DNA from: UBA1231 sp045652765
GTDB taxonomy: Bacteria; Bacillota_I; Bacilli_A; ML615J-28; CAG-313
Direction of reading: 5' to 3'
DNA: 64,000 bases
NCBI GenBank assembly: GCA_045652765.1
Contig: JAZOLG010000051.1
Span: 11,272-75,271 of the forward strand
A program made the position numbers and the translations under genes. Positions 24,870 to 33,857 of the stretch are shown here, in pieces (positions within the stretch are counted from its first letter, which is position 1; every line of letters starts with the position of its first letter). A model generated the notes under the pieces. The model was not told where the DNA came from and searched no databases. It was given only the letters and a program-made list of their open reading frames with translations.

Positions 24870-26951
24870 ATGGATATGAAAAAAATTATAGAAAATTTTG
24901 GTTGTTATACTTTCAATGATGAAGTAATGAAAGAAAGACTACCTAAAGAAACATATGAAGAATTTAAAAAATCTTTGAGTGCATCAGAACCTTTATCTAA
25001 AAAATGTGCAGATGTAATTGCTGAAAAAATGAAAGAATGGGCAATTGAAAAAGGTGCAACACACTTTACACACTGGTTCGCACCTCTTACAGGTCTTACA
25101 GCCGAAAAACACGATTCTTTCTTAGAATTAAGTGATGATCAAGCTTATTTATCGTTTACTGGTAAGCTTTTAAGAAAAGGTGAAACAGATGCTTCAAGCT
25201 TCCCATCTGGTGGGCTTCGTGCTACTTTTGAAGCAAGAGGTTATACAGCATGGGATTGCACATCACATGCATTTGTTAAAGATGGATCACTTTATATTCC
25301 AACATTATTTTGTGCATACACTGGTGAGGCTTTAGATAATAAAACACCTTTATTAAAATCATGTGATGCTTTAAATAAAGAGGCCGTTCGTTTATTTAAT
25401 TTATTAGGTATGAAAGAAATTACGAAAGTTGAATCATATGTTGGTAGTGAACAAGAATATTTCTTAGTGCCTGAAGAATATTTTGAAAAACGTTTAGATT
25501 TAAAATTAACAGGCCGTACTCTTTTTGGTGCTAATCCACCAAAAGGTCAAGACTTAGAAGGTCATTACTACGGATATTTAAACAATAAAGTTGCCAATTT
25601 TATGAAAGATTTAGATGCTGAGCTTTGGAAGTATGGAATCCCTGCCAAAACAAAGCATAATGAAGCTGCACCTGCACAACATGAAATTGCTTGTATTTAT
25701 CGTAAAGTAAATATTACTACAGATAACAATCATTTATTAATGCAATTAATGCAAGACATTGCGAAAAAATATGGTTTAAAATGTTTATTACACGAAAAAC
25801 CTTTTGCCGGAGTAAATGGTTCTGGTAAACATAACAACTGGTCAGTTGTTACAAACACTAAACTTAATTTATTTACACCAGGTAGCGATCCAGTAAATAA
25901 TGAACCATTTATTGTAACATTAGCTTGTTTAGTTAAAGCAGTTGATAAATATGCGGATTTATTAAGATTAAGTATTGCTACTCCAGGAAATGATCATCGT
26001 TTAGGTGGAAATGAAGCACCACCTGCTACAATTTCAATGTTCTTAGGTGATCCAATTAATCAAGTAATTGATGCATATTTAAATGATTTAAAAATTAAAG
26101 AACAAGATGCAAAACGATTCCAAACAGGTGTATCAGTTATTCCTGATTTTAAAAAGGATAGTACAGATCGTAATCGTACATCACCTTTCGCATTTACTGG
26201 TAATAAGTTTGAGTTTAGAGGTGTTGGTTCATCTCAATCAATTGCTATTGCTAATACAATGTTAAATACTATTTTGGCTTATTCTATGAAAGAAATGGCT
26301 GATGAAATAGAAAAAGGGAAAAATAAAACTGAAATTATTAAAGAATACTTTAAAAAACACCGACGTGTAATTTTTGAAGGTGATGGTTATTCTAACGAAT
26401 GGGATAATGAAATTAAAAATCGTCAACTTTCTAATAGAAAAAATACTGTTGAGGCAATTGAAGTTTTAAAAGATACAGAATTAATCAAACCTTTAGTTGA
26501 ACTTGGTATTTTAACTAATAATGAAGTTGAGTCTCGTTATGAAATTATGTTAGATAGTTATTGTAAAACAGTTCAAGTTGAAGCAGCAACTGCATTGAAG
26601 ATGGCTAAAAATCAAATTTTTCCAGCATGCTTAGATTATTTGAATCAAGTAGCTTTAGTAGCTTTAAATGTTGGTAAGAATAACATTGAAAATAATTACT
26701 TAACTAATGAAGTTAAAGAATTATCTAAATTAGTTGAAACAATGCAACAAGCGATTAAAGTCTTAGATGCTTCACTTGCAAAAACATTAACTATAAAAGA
26801 AAATATATATGAGAAAGCTCAAGTCTTAAAAAATGAAGTACTTGAGGCGATGAAAAATTTAAGAATAATAGTTGATACTTTAGAAATTAAAGTTGATAGT
26901 AAATATTGGCCGATGCCAACTTATACTGAAATATTGTTCGGTGTAAATTAG
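24870..26951 (+). CDS. glnN: Glutamine synthetase type III
   Basis: 693 residues, the size of GSIII (~700) and not the 440-470 of GSI. Family marks: FNDEVMKERLPKETY at the N-terminus, ATHFTHWFAPLTG with AEKHDSF, SSFPSGGLRATFEARGYTAW, GSEQEYFLV for metal binding, KHNEAAPAQHEIACIYR and NGSGKHNNWSV. It makes glutamine from glutamate, ammonia and ATP. Its presence inside the purine operon is unusual, and in this operon only PurL seems able to hydrolyse glutamine. Ribosome site agaggta. Confidence 0.95.
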   Translation: MDMKKIIENFGCYTFNDEVMKERLPKETYEEFKKSLSASEPLSKKCADVIAEKMKEWAIEKGATHFTHWFAPLTGLTAEKHDSFLELSDDQAYLSFTGKLLRKGETDASSFPSGGLRATFEARGYTAWDCTSHAFVKDGSLYIPTLFCAYTGEALDNKTPLLKSCDALNKEAVRLFNLLGMKEITKVESYVGSEQEYFLVPEEYFEKRLDLKLTGRTLFGANPPKGQDLEGHYYGYLNNKVANFMKDLDAELWKYGIPAKTKHNEAAPAQHEIACIYRKVNITTDNNHLLMQLMQDIAKKYGLKCLLHEKPFAGVNGSGKHNNWSVVTNTKLNLFTPGSDPVNNEPFIVTLACLVKAVDKYADLLRLSIATPGNDHRLGGNEAPPATISMFLGDPINQVIDAYLNDLKIKEQDAKRFQTGVSVIPDFKKDSTDRNRTSPFAFTGNKFEFRGVGSSQSIAIANTMLNTILAYSMKEMADEIEKGKNKTEIIKEYFKKHRRVIFEGDGYSNEWDNEIKNRQLSNRKNTVEAIEVLKDTELIKPLVELGILTNNEVESRYEIMLDSYCKTVQVEAATALKMAKNQIFPACLDYLNQVALVALNVGKNNIENNYLTNEVKELSKLVETMQQAIKVLDASLAKTLTIKENIYEKAQVLKNEVLEAMKNLRIIVDTLEIKVDSKYWPMPTYTEILFGVN

Positions 26952-26961
26952 AGGAGGAAAT

Positions 26962-28629
26962 ATGTTGACAGATTTAGAAATTGCTCAACAAGCGAAAATA
27001 GAAAAAATAATTGATATCGCGAAAAAAATAAATTTAACAGAAGATGATTTAGAATTATATGGGAATTATAAAGCTAAGATTCATCTTGATAAATTACAAT
27101 CAAATAAAAAAGATGCTAAATTAATTTTAGTAACAGCAATTAATCCAACACCAGCAGGTGAAGGAAAATCAACTACAACAATTGGATTAGCTGATGCGAT
27201 GAATAAAATTGGTAAAAATACAGTTGTTGCATTAAGAGAACCAAGTTTTGGGCCGGTTTTAGGTGTAAAAGGAGGAGCAGCAGGTGGAGGTTATGCACAA
27301 GTCATTCCAATGGAAGATATTAACCTACATTTTACTGGTGACTTACATGCTATAACTACAGCTAATAATGCTATTTGTGCAATGTTAGATAATCATATTC
27401 AACAAGGAAACGAATTAAATATTGATCCAACAAGAATTATTATTCATCGTTGTTTAGATATGAATGATCGTGCATTACGTAATGTTGTAATTGGTCTTGG
27501 TGGTAGTGCAAATGGCGTACCAAGAGAAGACCACTTTGATATTACTGTTGCATCTGAAGTTATGGCAATTCTTTGTTTATCAAATTCCTTAGATGATTTC
27601 AAAGAAAGAATTGGTAGAATGGTTGTGGCTTATACATATGATAGAAAACCTGTAACTGTTAACGATTTAAAAGCAACTGGTGCTATTACTTTAATTATGA
27701 AAGATGCATTAATGCCTAACCTTGTTCAAACATTAGAACATACGCCAACACTTATTCATGGCGGTCCATTTGCTAATATCGCTCATGGTTGTAACTCTGT
27801 AATTGCAACTAAAACAGCTTTAAAAATGGCAGATTATGTTGTAACTGAAGCAGGTTTTGGTGCAGATTTAGGTGCAGAGAAATTCCTAGATATTAAATGT
27901 CGTATGGCTGATTTACACCCTTCTTGTGTTGTTATTGTTGCAACAATAAGAGCATTAAAAATGCATGGTGGTGTTGATAAAAAAGATCTATCACAAGAAA
28001 ATGTTGAAGCATTACTTGCAGGTATAAAAAATTTAGAAAAACATATTGAAAATATTGGTAAATATAATTTACCATATGTAGTAGCAATTAATCGTTTTGG
28101 AACAGATACAGAAAATGAAATTGAAGCTTTAGCAAATTGGGCAAAAGAAAATAACCATCCAGTAGCACTTTCAGAAGTTTTTGCAAAAGGTGGCCTAGGT
28201 GGTATTGAACTTGCAGAAAAAGTAGTTCGTGAAATTGAATTACATGATGGATCAGATTCATTCAAACCAATATATGATGTTAATCTAACAATCAAAGAAA
28301 AAATTACTGCTATTTGTAAAGAAATTTATGGAGCTAAAAATGTTGAATTTTCAACTAATGCTAAAAATCAAATGGCTGCATTAAAACGTAATGGTTGGGA
28401 TAAATTACCTATTTGTATCGCTAAAACACAATATTCACTATCAGATAATCCAAAACTACTAGCACGACCTACAGACTTTACAGTAACAATTCGTGAATTA
28501 AAACCATCAATTGGTGCAGGCTTTATTGTCGCATTAGCTGGTGACATTATGACAATGCCAGGTTTACCAAAAGAACCAGCAGCAAATAAAATGGATGTTG
28601 TTGATGGTAAAGCAATTGGTTTATTCTAA
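26962..28629 (+). CDS. fhs: Formate-tetrahydrofolate ligase
   Basis: 555 residues, full length. P-loop TPAGEGKSTTTIGLADAM, REPSFGPVLGVKGGAAGGGY, LTGDLHAITTANN-like FTGDLHAITTANN, and the C-terminal TIRELKPSIGAGFIVAL ... TMPGLPKEPAA are all typical. It makes 10-formyl-THF from formate, THF and ATP, supplying PurN and PurH. Being under the ZTP riboswitch gives a simple feedback: low 10-formyl-THF raises ZTP, which turns on fhs. GAGGAGG ribosome site. Confidence 0.97.
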   Translation: MLTDLEIAQQAKIEKIIDIAKKINLTEDDLELYGNYKAKIHLDKLQSNKKDAKLILVTAINPTPAGEGKSTTTIGLADAMNKIGKNTVVALREPSFGPVLGVKGGAAGGGYAQVIPMEDINLHFTGDLHAITTANNAICAMLDNHIQQGNELNIDPTRIIIHRCLDMNDRALRNVVIGLGGSANGVPREDHFDITVASEVMAILCLSNSLDDFKERIGRMVVAYTYDRKPVTVNDLKATGAITLIMKDALMPNLVQTLEHTPTLIHGGPFANIAHGCNSVIATKTALKMADYVVTEAGFGADLGAEKFLDIKCRMADLHPSCVVIVATIRALKMHGGVDKKDLSQENVEALLAGIKNLEKHIENIGKYNLPYVVAINRFGTDTENEIEALANWAKENNHPVALSEVFAKGGLGGIELAEKVVREIELHDGSDSFKPIYDVNLTIKEKITAICKEIYGAKNVEFSTNAKNQMAALKRNGWDKLPICIAKTQYSLSDNPKLLARPTDFTVTIRELKPSIGAGFIVALAGDIMTMPGLPKEPAANKMDVVDGKAIGLF

Positions 28630-28649
28630 AATGTAGATAAGGACTAAAT

Positions 28650-29627
28650 ATGAAAGATTTAAGAGATCCAAATTTTATTAGAATTACAAACAAAGAACTT
28701 GCGTTATCATTTATTGAAAAATCAATTAATGAGTTAAGAGAACAAATTAAAGATGATAAAGTTATTTTAGCTTTATCAGGCGGTGTTGATTCGAATGTTG
28801 TTGCAGCGTTGTTACATAAAGCTATCGGTAAGAACTTATATTGTATTCATGTAAATCATGGATTACTTCGTAAAAATGAAAGTGCAGAAGTATTACATGT
28901 ATTTAAAACACAAATGAATTTAAATCTTATTTATTTAGATGTTGAAGATTATTTTTTAGATAAACTTACAAATATAAGTGATCCGGAAGAAAAAAGAAAA
29001 ATTATTGGTAATGAGTTTATTAATTGTTTTGTTGAGGAAGCAAAAAAATTAAATGGAATAAAATATTTAGCACAAGGCACAATATATCCAGACATTACGG
29101 AAAGTAAGGGTATTAAAGCTCACCACAATGTTGGAGGACTTCCAAGTCATTTAAATTTTGAACTTATTGAGCCGTTAAGACTTTTATATAAAGATGAAGT
29201 AAGACAAATCGGAAAAGCATTAGGTTTATCTGATGAACTTGTATATCGTCAACCTTTCCCAGGCCCTGGTTTAGCAGTGCGTTGCCCAGGTGCAATTACC
29301 AAAGAGCGATTAGAAATTGTTCGTGAAACTGATGCGATTTTACGTGATGAATTTAAAAAGTGTGGATTAAGTGATAAAGTATGGCAATACTTTACCGTGG
29401 TTCCAGAATACAAATCAGTTGGTGTAAAAGATAACAAAAGAACGTATTTATATTTCGTTGTAATTAGAGCAGTTAATTCTATTGACGCAACTACTGCAAC
29501 TGTTGAAGAAATTCCATATGATATTTTATTTAAAATTAGAGATCGTATGTTAAATGAAGTAGAAGGAATTAACCGAGTATTAGTTGATATAACACCAAAG
29601 CCAACTGGCACAATTGAATGGGAATAA
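28650..29627 (+). CDS. guaA: GMP synthase ATP-pyrophosphatase subunit only (GuaA without glutaminase domain)
   Basis: 325 residues, against ~510 for the common two-domain bacterial enzyme. It begins directly with the ATP-PPase domain: P-loop SGGVDS at residues 43-48, VNHGLLRKNE, LAQGTIYPDITES, RQPFPGPGLAVRCPG, and the dimerisation domain ending TGTIEWE. The entire class I glutaminase domain is absent. Archaea encode it separately, but no such subunit is in this window. It aminates XMP to GMP; alone it could only use ammonia. Last gene of the operon, followed by a strong terminator. Confidence 0.93.
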   Translation: MKDLRDPNFIRITNKELALSFIEKSINELREQIKDDKVILALSGGVDSNVVAALLHKAIGKNLYCIHVNHGLLRKNESAEVLHVFKTQMNLNLIYLDVEDYFLDKLTNISDPEEKRKIIGNEFINCFVEEAKKLNGIKYLAQGTIYPDITESKGIKAHHNVGGLPSHLNFELIEPLRLLYKDEVRQIGKALGLSDELVYRQPFPGPGLAVRCPGAITKERLEIVRETDAILRDEFKKCGLSDKVWQYFTVVPEYKSVGVKDNKRTYLYFVVIRAVNSIDATTATVEEIPYDILFKIRDRMLNEVEGINRVLVDITPKPTGTIEWE

Positions 29628-29646
29628 TATTTATATAAAAAATAAA

Positions 29647-29699
29647 AAGAACAAATAAAGATATTTAATAAAATATCTTAAAGAATTTGTTCTTTTTTT
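29647..29699 (+). terminator. Terminator of the purine operon
   Basis: Long hairpin: outer arms AAGAACAAAT (29647-29656) and ATTTGTTCTT, inner arms AAGATATTT and AAATATCTT, followed by TTTTTTT. It closes the unit that starts at the riboswitch. Confidence 0.9.
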
Positions 29700-29713
29700 A
29701 TTTAAATAAATTG

Positions 29714-29742
29714 TTTACAAATAATCATAAATAAAGTATAAT
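29714..29742 (+). promoter_or_regulatory. Promoter of the GH3/DppA pair
   Basis: TTTACA at 29714-29719, 17-base spacer, TATAAT at 29737-29742, about 30 bases before the start codon. Confidence 0.8.
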
Positions 29743-29771
29743 AATATTATATTTTAGTAAAGAGGAATAAT

Positions 29772-31325
29772 ATGAAAAAATTTAATATCAAATCTGTTGA
29801 TGAAATGACGATTGAAGAATTAGTTGGTCAAGTTATAATGGTAGGATTACCATCAATTTATTTAGATGAACAATATAAAGAATTTATCAAAAAGTATAGT
29901 ATTGGTAATTATATTTTATTTGCTAGAAACTATGATAATACTAACCAAATGAAAAGTTTTATGCAAGATTTATATAACTACACTGAATCTATTACGGGCT
30001 CATTTCCACTTGTTTCAATCGATCAAGAAGGTGGAATGGTTGTTAGATTATTTAAAGATGTAACTTTTCCTGCAAGCCCTTTAACAACATCAGCAACAAG
30101 TATTAAAGATGCGCCATATAAGACGGGTTATATTATTGGTAAAGATATGTTAAGTCTTGGAATTAATTTAAACTTAGCACCATGCCTCGAAATTAATGAA
30201 GATTTACTTAATCCTTTAGTGAATGTGCGTGGTTATGGAAAAACGAAAGAATTTGTTTTAACTCAAGCTAAAGCTTTTGTTCATGGAATTCAAGATAGTG
30301 GAGCATTAAGTTGTATCAAACATTTCCCAGGCGCTGGATCTAGCACCAAAGATTCACATTTAGAACTTCCAATTATCGAAGATTCTAAAGAAGATTTACT
30401 AAATTATAATATGTACCCATTTGTCAATTTAACAGAAAGTGATGCTTTAATGACTAGTCACTGTTTATATAAATCTTTTGATGAGCTTCCATCAACTCTT
30501 TCACATGTTTTATTAACTGATGTATTAAGAAAAGAAATTGGATTTCAGGGCTTAATTATTTCTGATGGAATGGAAATGAAAGCCATATCTGACGTATACG
30601 GCATTGGAAAAGGTTCAGTAATGGCTTTAAATGCTGGTTGTGATATTTTGTTATTGTGTCATGATTATGATGAACAAAAAGCTTCATTTGATGCAGTATT
30701 AGATGCAGTTAGAAATGGTGATATAGATATAGCATTATTAAAAGAAAAAGTTCAAAGAATTAATCTTGCAAAAGAAAAAATATTAAATTATTTAAACAAA
30801 TATTTTACTGATGAAGATTATATTATTAACAATGAAGAACATCAATTAATGGAATCAATTGTAGATAATTCTTTTACTTTAATAAGCGGTGAAGAACCAA
30901 AACTAGATTCCAACACTTTAATTATTTCAAGTAATGCGAAAGTTGGAAGTATAGTTGAAGATGAGTTTGACGAAAGAAATTTGACTAATGCTTTAAAACA
31001 TAATTTTCCAAATAATTTAGTTCTTAAATTTAGATCAGATTTAGAATTTATTGATGAAGCTTTAAATATATCAGAAAAATATAATAACATTGTGATTTAT
31101 TCGTACGATGCATATAAGGATGAAGTACAAAAAGAAGTTATTAATAAATTATTAGAAACAGATAAAAATATATATGTGGTATCTATTAAAGGTCCAATTG
31201 ATCGAGTACATTTTAATAATTTAAAAAACTATTCATGTTTATATGAATATACACCAAATAGTATAAAGACTATTGTTAAACAATTAAAAAAAGAAATATC
31301 ATTAAATGGTAAAATACCAATGTAA
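29772..31325 (+). CDS. Glycoside hydrolase family 3, NagZ-like beta-N-acetylglucosaminidase
   Basis: 517 residues. Catalytic barrel with SIDQEGGMVVRL, the NagZ-type loop KHFPGAGSSTKDSH near residue 183 and the nucleophile Asp in SDGMEMKAI near residue 265. After ~residue 365 there is a smaller C-terminal domain. No signal peptide, so probably cytosolic. Family members remove GlcNAc from muropeptides during wall recycling; the adjacent DppA-type D-aminopeptidase 24 bases downstream supports a cell-wall role. Specific substrate not provable here. Confidence 0.88.
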   Translation: MKKFNIKSVDEMTIEELVGQVIMVGLPSIYLDEQYKEFIKKYSIGNYILFARNYDNTNQMKSFMQDLYNYTESITGSFPLVSIDQEGGMVVRLFKDVTFPASPLTTSATSIKDAPYKTGYIIGKDMLSLGINLNLAPCLEINEDLLNPLVNVRGYGKTKEFVLTQAKAFVHGIQDSGALSCIKHFPGAGSSTKDSHLELPIIEDSKEDLLNYNMYPFVNLTESDALMTSHCLYKSFDELPSTLSHVLLTDVLRKEIGFQGLIISDGMEMKAISDVYGIGKGSVMALNAGCDILLLCHDYDEQKASFDAVLDAVRNGDIDIALLKEKVQRINLAKEKILNYLNKYFTDEDYIINNEEHQLMESIVDNSFTLISGEEPKLDSNTLIISSNAKVGSIVEDEFDERNLTNALKHNFPNNLVLKFRSDLEFIDEALNISEKYNNIVIYSYDAYKDEVQKEVINKLLETDKNIYVVSIKGPIDRVHFNNLKNYSCLYEYTPNSIKTIVKQLKKEISLNGKIPM

Positions 31326-31349
31326 TAATATATAAGTGAGGATTCAAAA

Positions 31350-32147
31350 ATGAAAGTATTTATTAGTGCAGATATTGAAGGAGTTAACAATATTGTAAGT
31401 TGGGATGAAACAGAATTAAATCATCCAGAGTATCAGTATTTTAGACGTCAGATGACTGAAGAAGTAAGAAGAGCATGTGTTGCATGCTATAAAGCAGGTG
31501 CAACAGAGATTTTTATCAAAGATGCACATGATTCAGCCAAAAACTTAATTTTAACTGAACTTCCAGATTATGTTAAACTTCATCGTGGTTGGGAAGGGTG
31601 TCCATGCAGTATGATGGCAAGTCTTGATGAATCATTCGATGCTGTTATTTTTATTGGCTATCACAGCCCAGCATCAAGTGATGGTAACCCACTTTCTCAT
31701 ACAATGAATTTAAGAAACCAATATGTTAAAATTAATGGTATACTTGCAAGTGAATTTCACATTAATGCTTTATACGCAAACTATTTAGGGGTACCGGTTG
31801 CTTTTTTGAGTGGAGATGAAAACTTAACAAAAATAGTTAAAGAATTTAATCCAAACATTGAAACTGTATCAACTAAAACAGGTGTTCATGGTGCAGTAGT
31901 TAGCAGACATCCTAATGTTACAAATCAAGAAATTGAAAATACTGTTGAACTTGCATTAAAAAAAGATTTAAAAAATAATTTAATTGAAATGCCTAAACAT
32001 TTTGAAATAGAAATTCAATATAAAAAATTTAATGATGCATTTAATGCTTCATTCTATCCTGGTTGTAAACTAGTAAATAGTAATACAATTTTATTTGAAT
32101 CAGATGATTATTATGAAGTTGTAAGAGCATTTAAATTTATTTTATAA
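31350..32147 (+). CDS. dppA: M55 family D-aminopeptidase (DppA-like)
   Basis: 265 residues. Starts with the zinc-binding SADIEGVNNIVSWDE (SxDxEG), then KDAHDSAKNL with further ligands, IGYHSPASS and LSHTMN. M55 enzymes cleave D-amino acid peptides such as D-Ala-D-Ala, and Bacillus DppA releases D-Ala from peptides. Same operon as the GH3 glycosidase; both would process wall fragments. Ends at a strong terminator. Confidence 0.92.
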   Translation: MKVFISADIEGVNNIVSWDETELNHPEYQYFRRQMTEEVRRACVACYKAGATEIFIKDAHDSAKNLILTELPDYVKLHRGWEGCPCSMMASLDESFDAVIFIGYHSPASSDGNPLSHTMNLRNQYVKINGILASEFHINALYANYLGVPVAFLSGDENLTKIVKEFNPNIETVSTKTGVHGAVVSRHPNVTNQEIENTVELALKKDLKNNLIEMPKHFEIEIQYKKFNDAFNASFYPGCKLVNSNTILFESDDYYEVVRAFKFIL

Positions 32148-32167
32148 TTGAAATTGAATAAATAAAA

Positions 32168-32202
32168 AAAAAGTGTAATTTATAAATAATTACACTTTTT
32201 TT
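32168..32202 (+). terminator. Intrinsic terminator after dppA
   Basis: Perfect 13-bp stem (32168-32180 with 32188-32200), 7-base loop, T run. Confidence 0.9.
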
Positions 32203-32284
32203 GTTAGAAATATGATAAAAATTAAATTATTTAAACGATTAAAGAAATATTATAATATTTGATGAAGAAATATATATAAATCTA

Positions 32285-32314
32285 TTGACAAAAACACAGC
32301 ATTAATGATTTAAT
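32285..32314 (+). promoter_or_regulatory. Promoter of the APC permease
   Basis: TTGACA at 32285-32290, 18-base spacer, TTTAAT at 32309-32314, 29 bases before the start codon. Confidence 0.7.
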
Positions 32315-32343
32315 ATGATTAATAAAAAAGAAGGAGAAAGCAT

Positions 32344-33753
32344 ATGGAAAAAGTTAAAAAGCAGTATGGTCTATGGACTGGTATGGCAATGGTTATTGGA
32401 ATCGTTATTGGTTCTGGTGTATTCTTAAAAGCAGGTGGTGTATTACAACTATCAGGTGGTGATTTAAAGATGTCCCTTCTTGCCTGGTTAGTTGGTGGAT
32501 TAATCATGATTGCTTCTGGATTTTGTTTTGCGGTTTTCGCAACTCGTATTACAAAGTATAATGGTGTTATTGACTATGTAGAAACAGCTACTAATAAACG
32601 TATAGGATATCATCTTGCATGGCTAGTAACAACATTCTATTATCCAATTGTTGCATCTATTGTTTCATTATTTGCGGGAAGTTATTTTTTCAAACTTGTT
32701 GGTTTGAATATTGGTTTAACAGATTGGCAAAATTTCTTATTTGCTTTCGTTATATTAATATTATTTGTTGCATTAAATTATTTATCACCAATGTTATCAT
32801 CTAAATTTCAAGTTTCTGCAACTGTTATTAAGTTAATTCCTATTGGAATAATTGCAGTAGCTGGTTTATTTGCATCATTAATTGTTGGTGGAAATTTTGG
32901 TATTATTAATGCAATTAAAGATCCAGCTGTTGGATTTCAATTAAACTTTGGTGAAGCAGTTAAGAAAACTGCGTTTGCATATGAAGGTTGGGTTTGTGCT
33001 ACGGCTATTAATGCTGAACTTAAAGATTCAAAGAAAAATTTACCTAAAGCTTTAGTATTTGGTACTATTGCAATTTTAGTATTTTATATTATTTACTATA
33101 TTGGCTTATCTGCATTCTTAGGTAATGGTGGAACTATTCTTCAAGATGCTAATGCTCCGATTGCTGTATTCGAATCATTAATGGGAAAAATTGGTGGTGC
33201 GTTCTTTACATTCTTTATTATGATTTCATGTTTAGGAACTGTTAATGGTGTAGCAATTAGTTGTTGTCGTGGAATGTATACTATGAGTTGTCGTGGACAA
33301 GGTATTATGCCAGAACAATTTTCAAAACTAGGTAAAAATCAAAGTGTTTCTTTATTATCATGTTTATATGGTTTATTCTGCATGATTTTAATGCTTGGTG
33401 TTTGGTATCTTGCAATGCATGGAGTTTGGCTATTTAAATATCTTGGTAGTATGGATGAAATAGTTTGTGCAATCATCTATGGTGTTTATATTACAATGTA
33501 TGTTTATATTATTCGTAACTTTAAATATGAAAGTACATTAAAACGATATGTTATGCCAATTATTGCAATTATTGGATCATTATTCTTTGTAATTTGTGGT
33601 ACTGGTATTTATCAATTAGTATTTACAGGTAGTATGGAAAGTTTAAAAGCATTTGGTGTATTTATGATTTTATTTGCTATTTTAATGGCTCCATCACTAT
33701 TATTTTATAATCCAAATGGTAAAGAAATTATTACTGGTGAATTTGAGGTTTAG
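32344..33753 (+). CDS. APC superfamily amino acid permease
   Basis: 469 residues with about 12 transmembrane helices. First helix carries the signature GIVIGSGVFLKAGGVL, and KTAFAYEGWVCATAINAELK in helix 6 is typical of the LAT/amino acid transporter branch (substrate-binding helix followed by E-x-x-x-p-x-x). Probable amino acid uptake or exchange; the substrate cannot be read from sequence. Single gene between its own promoter and terminator; the terminator overlaps the stop codon. Confidence 0.88.
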   Translation: MEKVKKQYGLWTGMAMVIGIVIGSGVFLKAGGVLQLSGGDLKMSLLAWLVGGLIMIASGFCFAVFATRITKYNGVIDYVETATNKRIGYHLAWLVTTFYYPIVASIVSLFAGSYFFKLVGLNIGLTDWQNFLFAFVILILFVALNYLSPMLSSKFQVSATVIKLIPIGIIAVAGLFASLIVGGNFGIINAIKDPAVGFQLNFGEAVKKTAFAYEGWVCATAINAELKDSKKNLPKALVFGTIAILVFYIIYYIGLSAFLGNGGTILQDANAPIAVFESLMGKIGGAFFTFFIMISCLGTVNGVAISCCRGMYTMSCRGQGIMPEQFSKLGKNQSVSLLSCLYGLFCMILMLGVWYLAMHGVWLFKYLGSMDEIVCAIIYGVYITMYVYIIRNFKYESTLKRYVMPIIAIIGSLFFVICGTGIYQLVFTGSMESLKAFGVFMILFAILMAPSLLFYNPNGKEIITGEFEV

Positions 33754-33774
33754 ACTTTTGTCTAAACCTTTTTT
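33746..33774 (+). terminator. Intrinsic terminator overlapping the permease stop codon
   Basis: 10-bp stem AGGTTTAGAC/GTCTAAACCT (33746-33755 with 33760-33769), loop TTTT, T run. The TAG stop is inside the left arm. Confidence 0.88.
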
Positions 33775-33781
33775 ATATAAT

Positions 33782-33810
33782 TAGACATTTTTCGAAAAAA
33801 GTGATATAAT
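33782..33810 (+). promoter_or_regulatory. Promoter of the Na/Pi cotransporter gene
   Basis: TAGACA at 33782-33787, 17-base spacer, TATAAT at 33805-33810. Confidence 0.75.
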
Positions 33811-33857
33811 AAAAGCAATGTATGTTATAGTGATTTATATTAATTTTTGGAGGGTTT

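Noticed and set aside
27834..28295. 153-residue minus-strand open frame inside fhs
   Set aside because: It is the antisense shadow of a highly conserved gene, has no ribosome site or recognisable domain.
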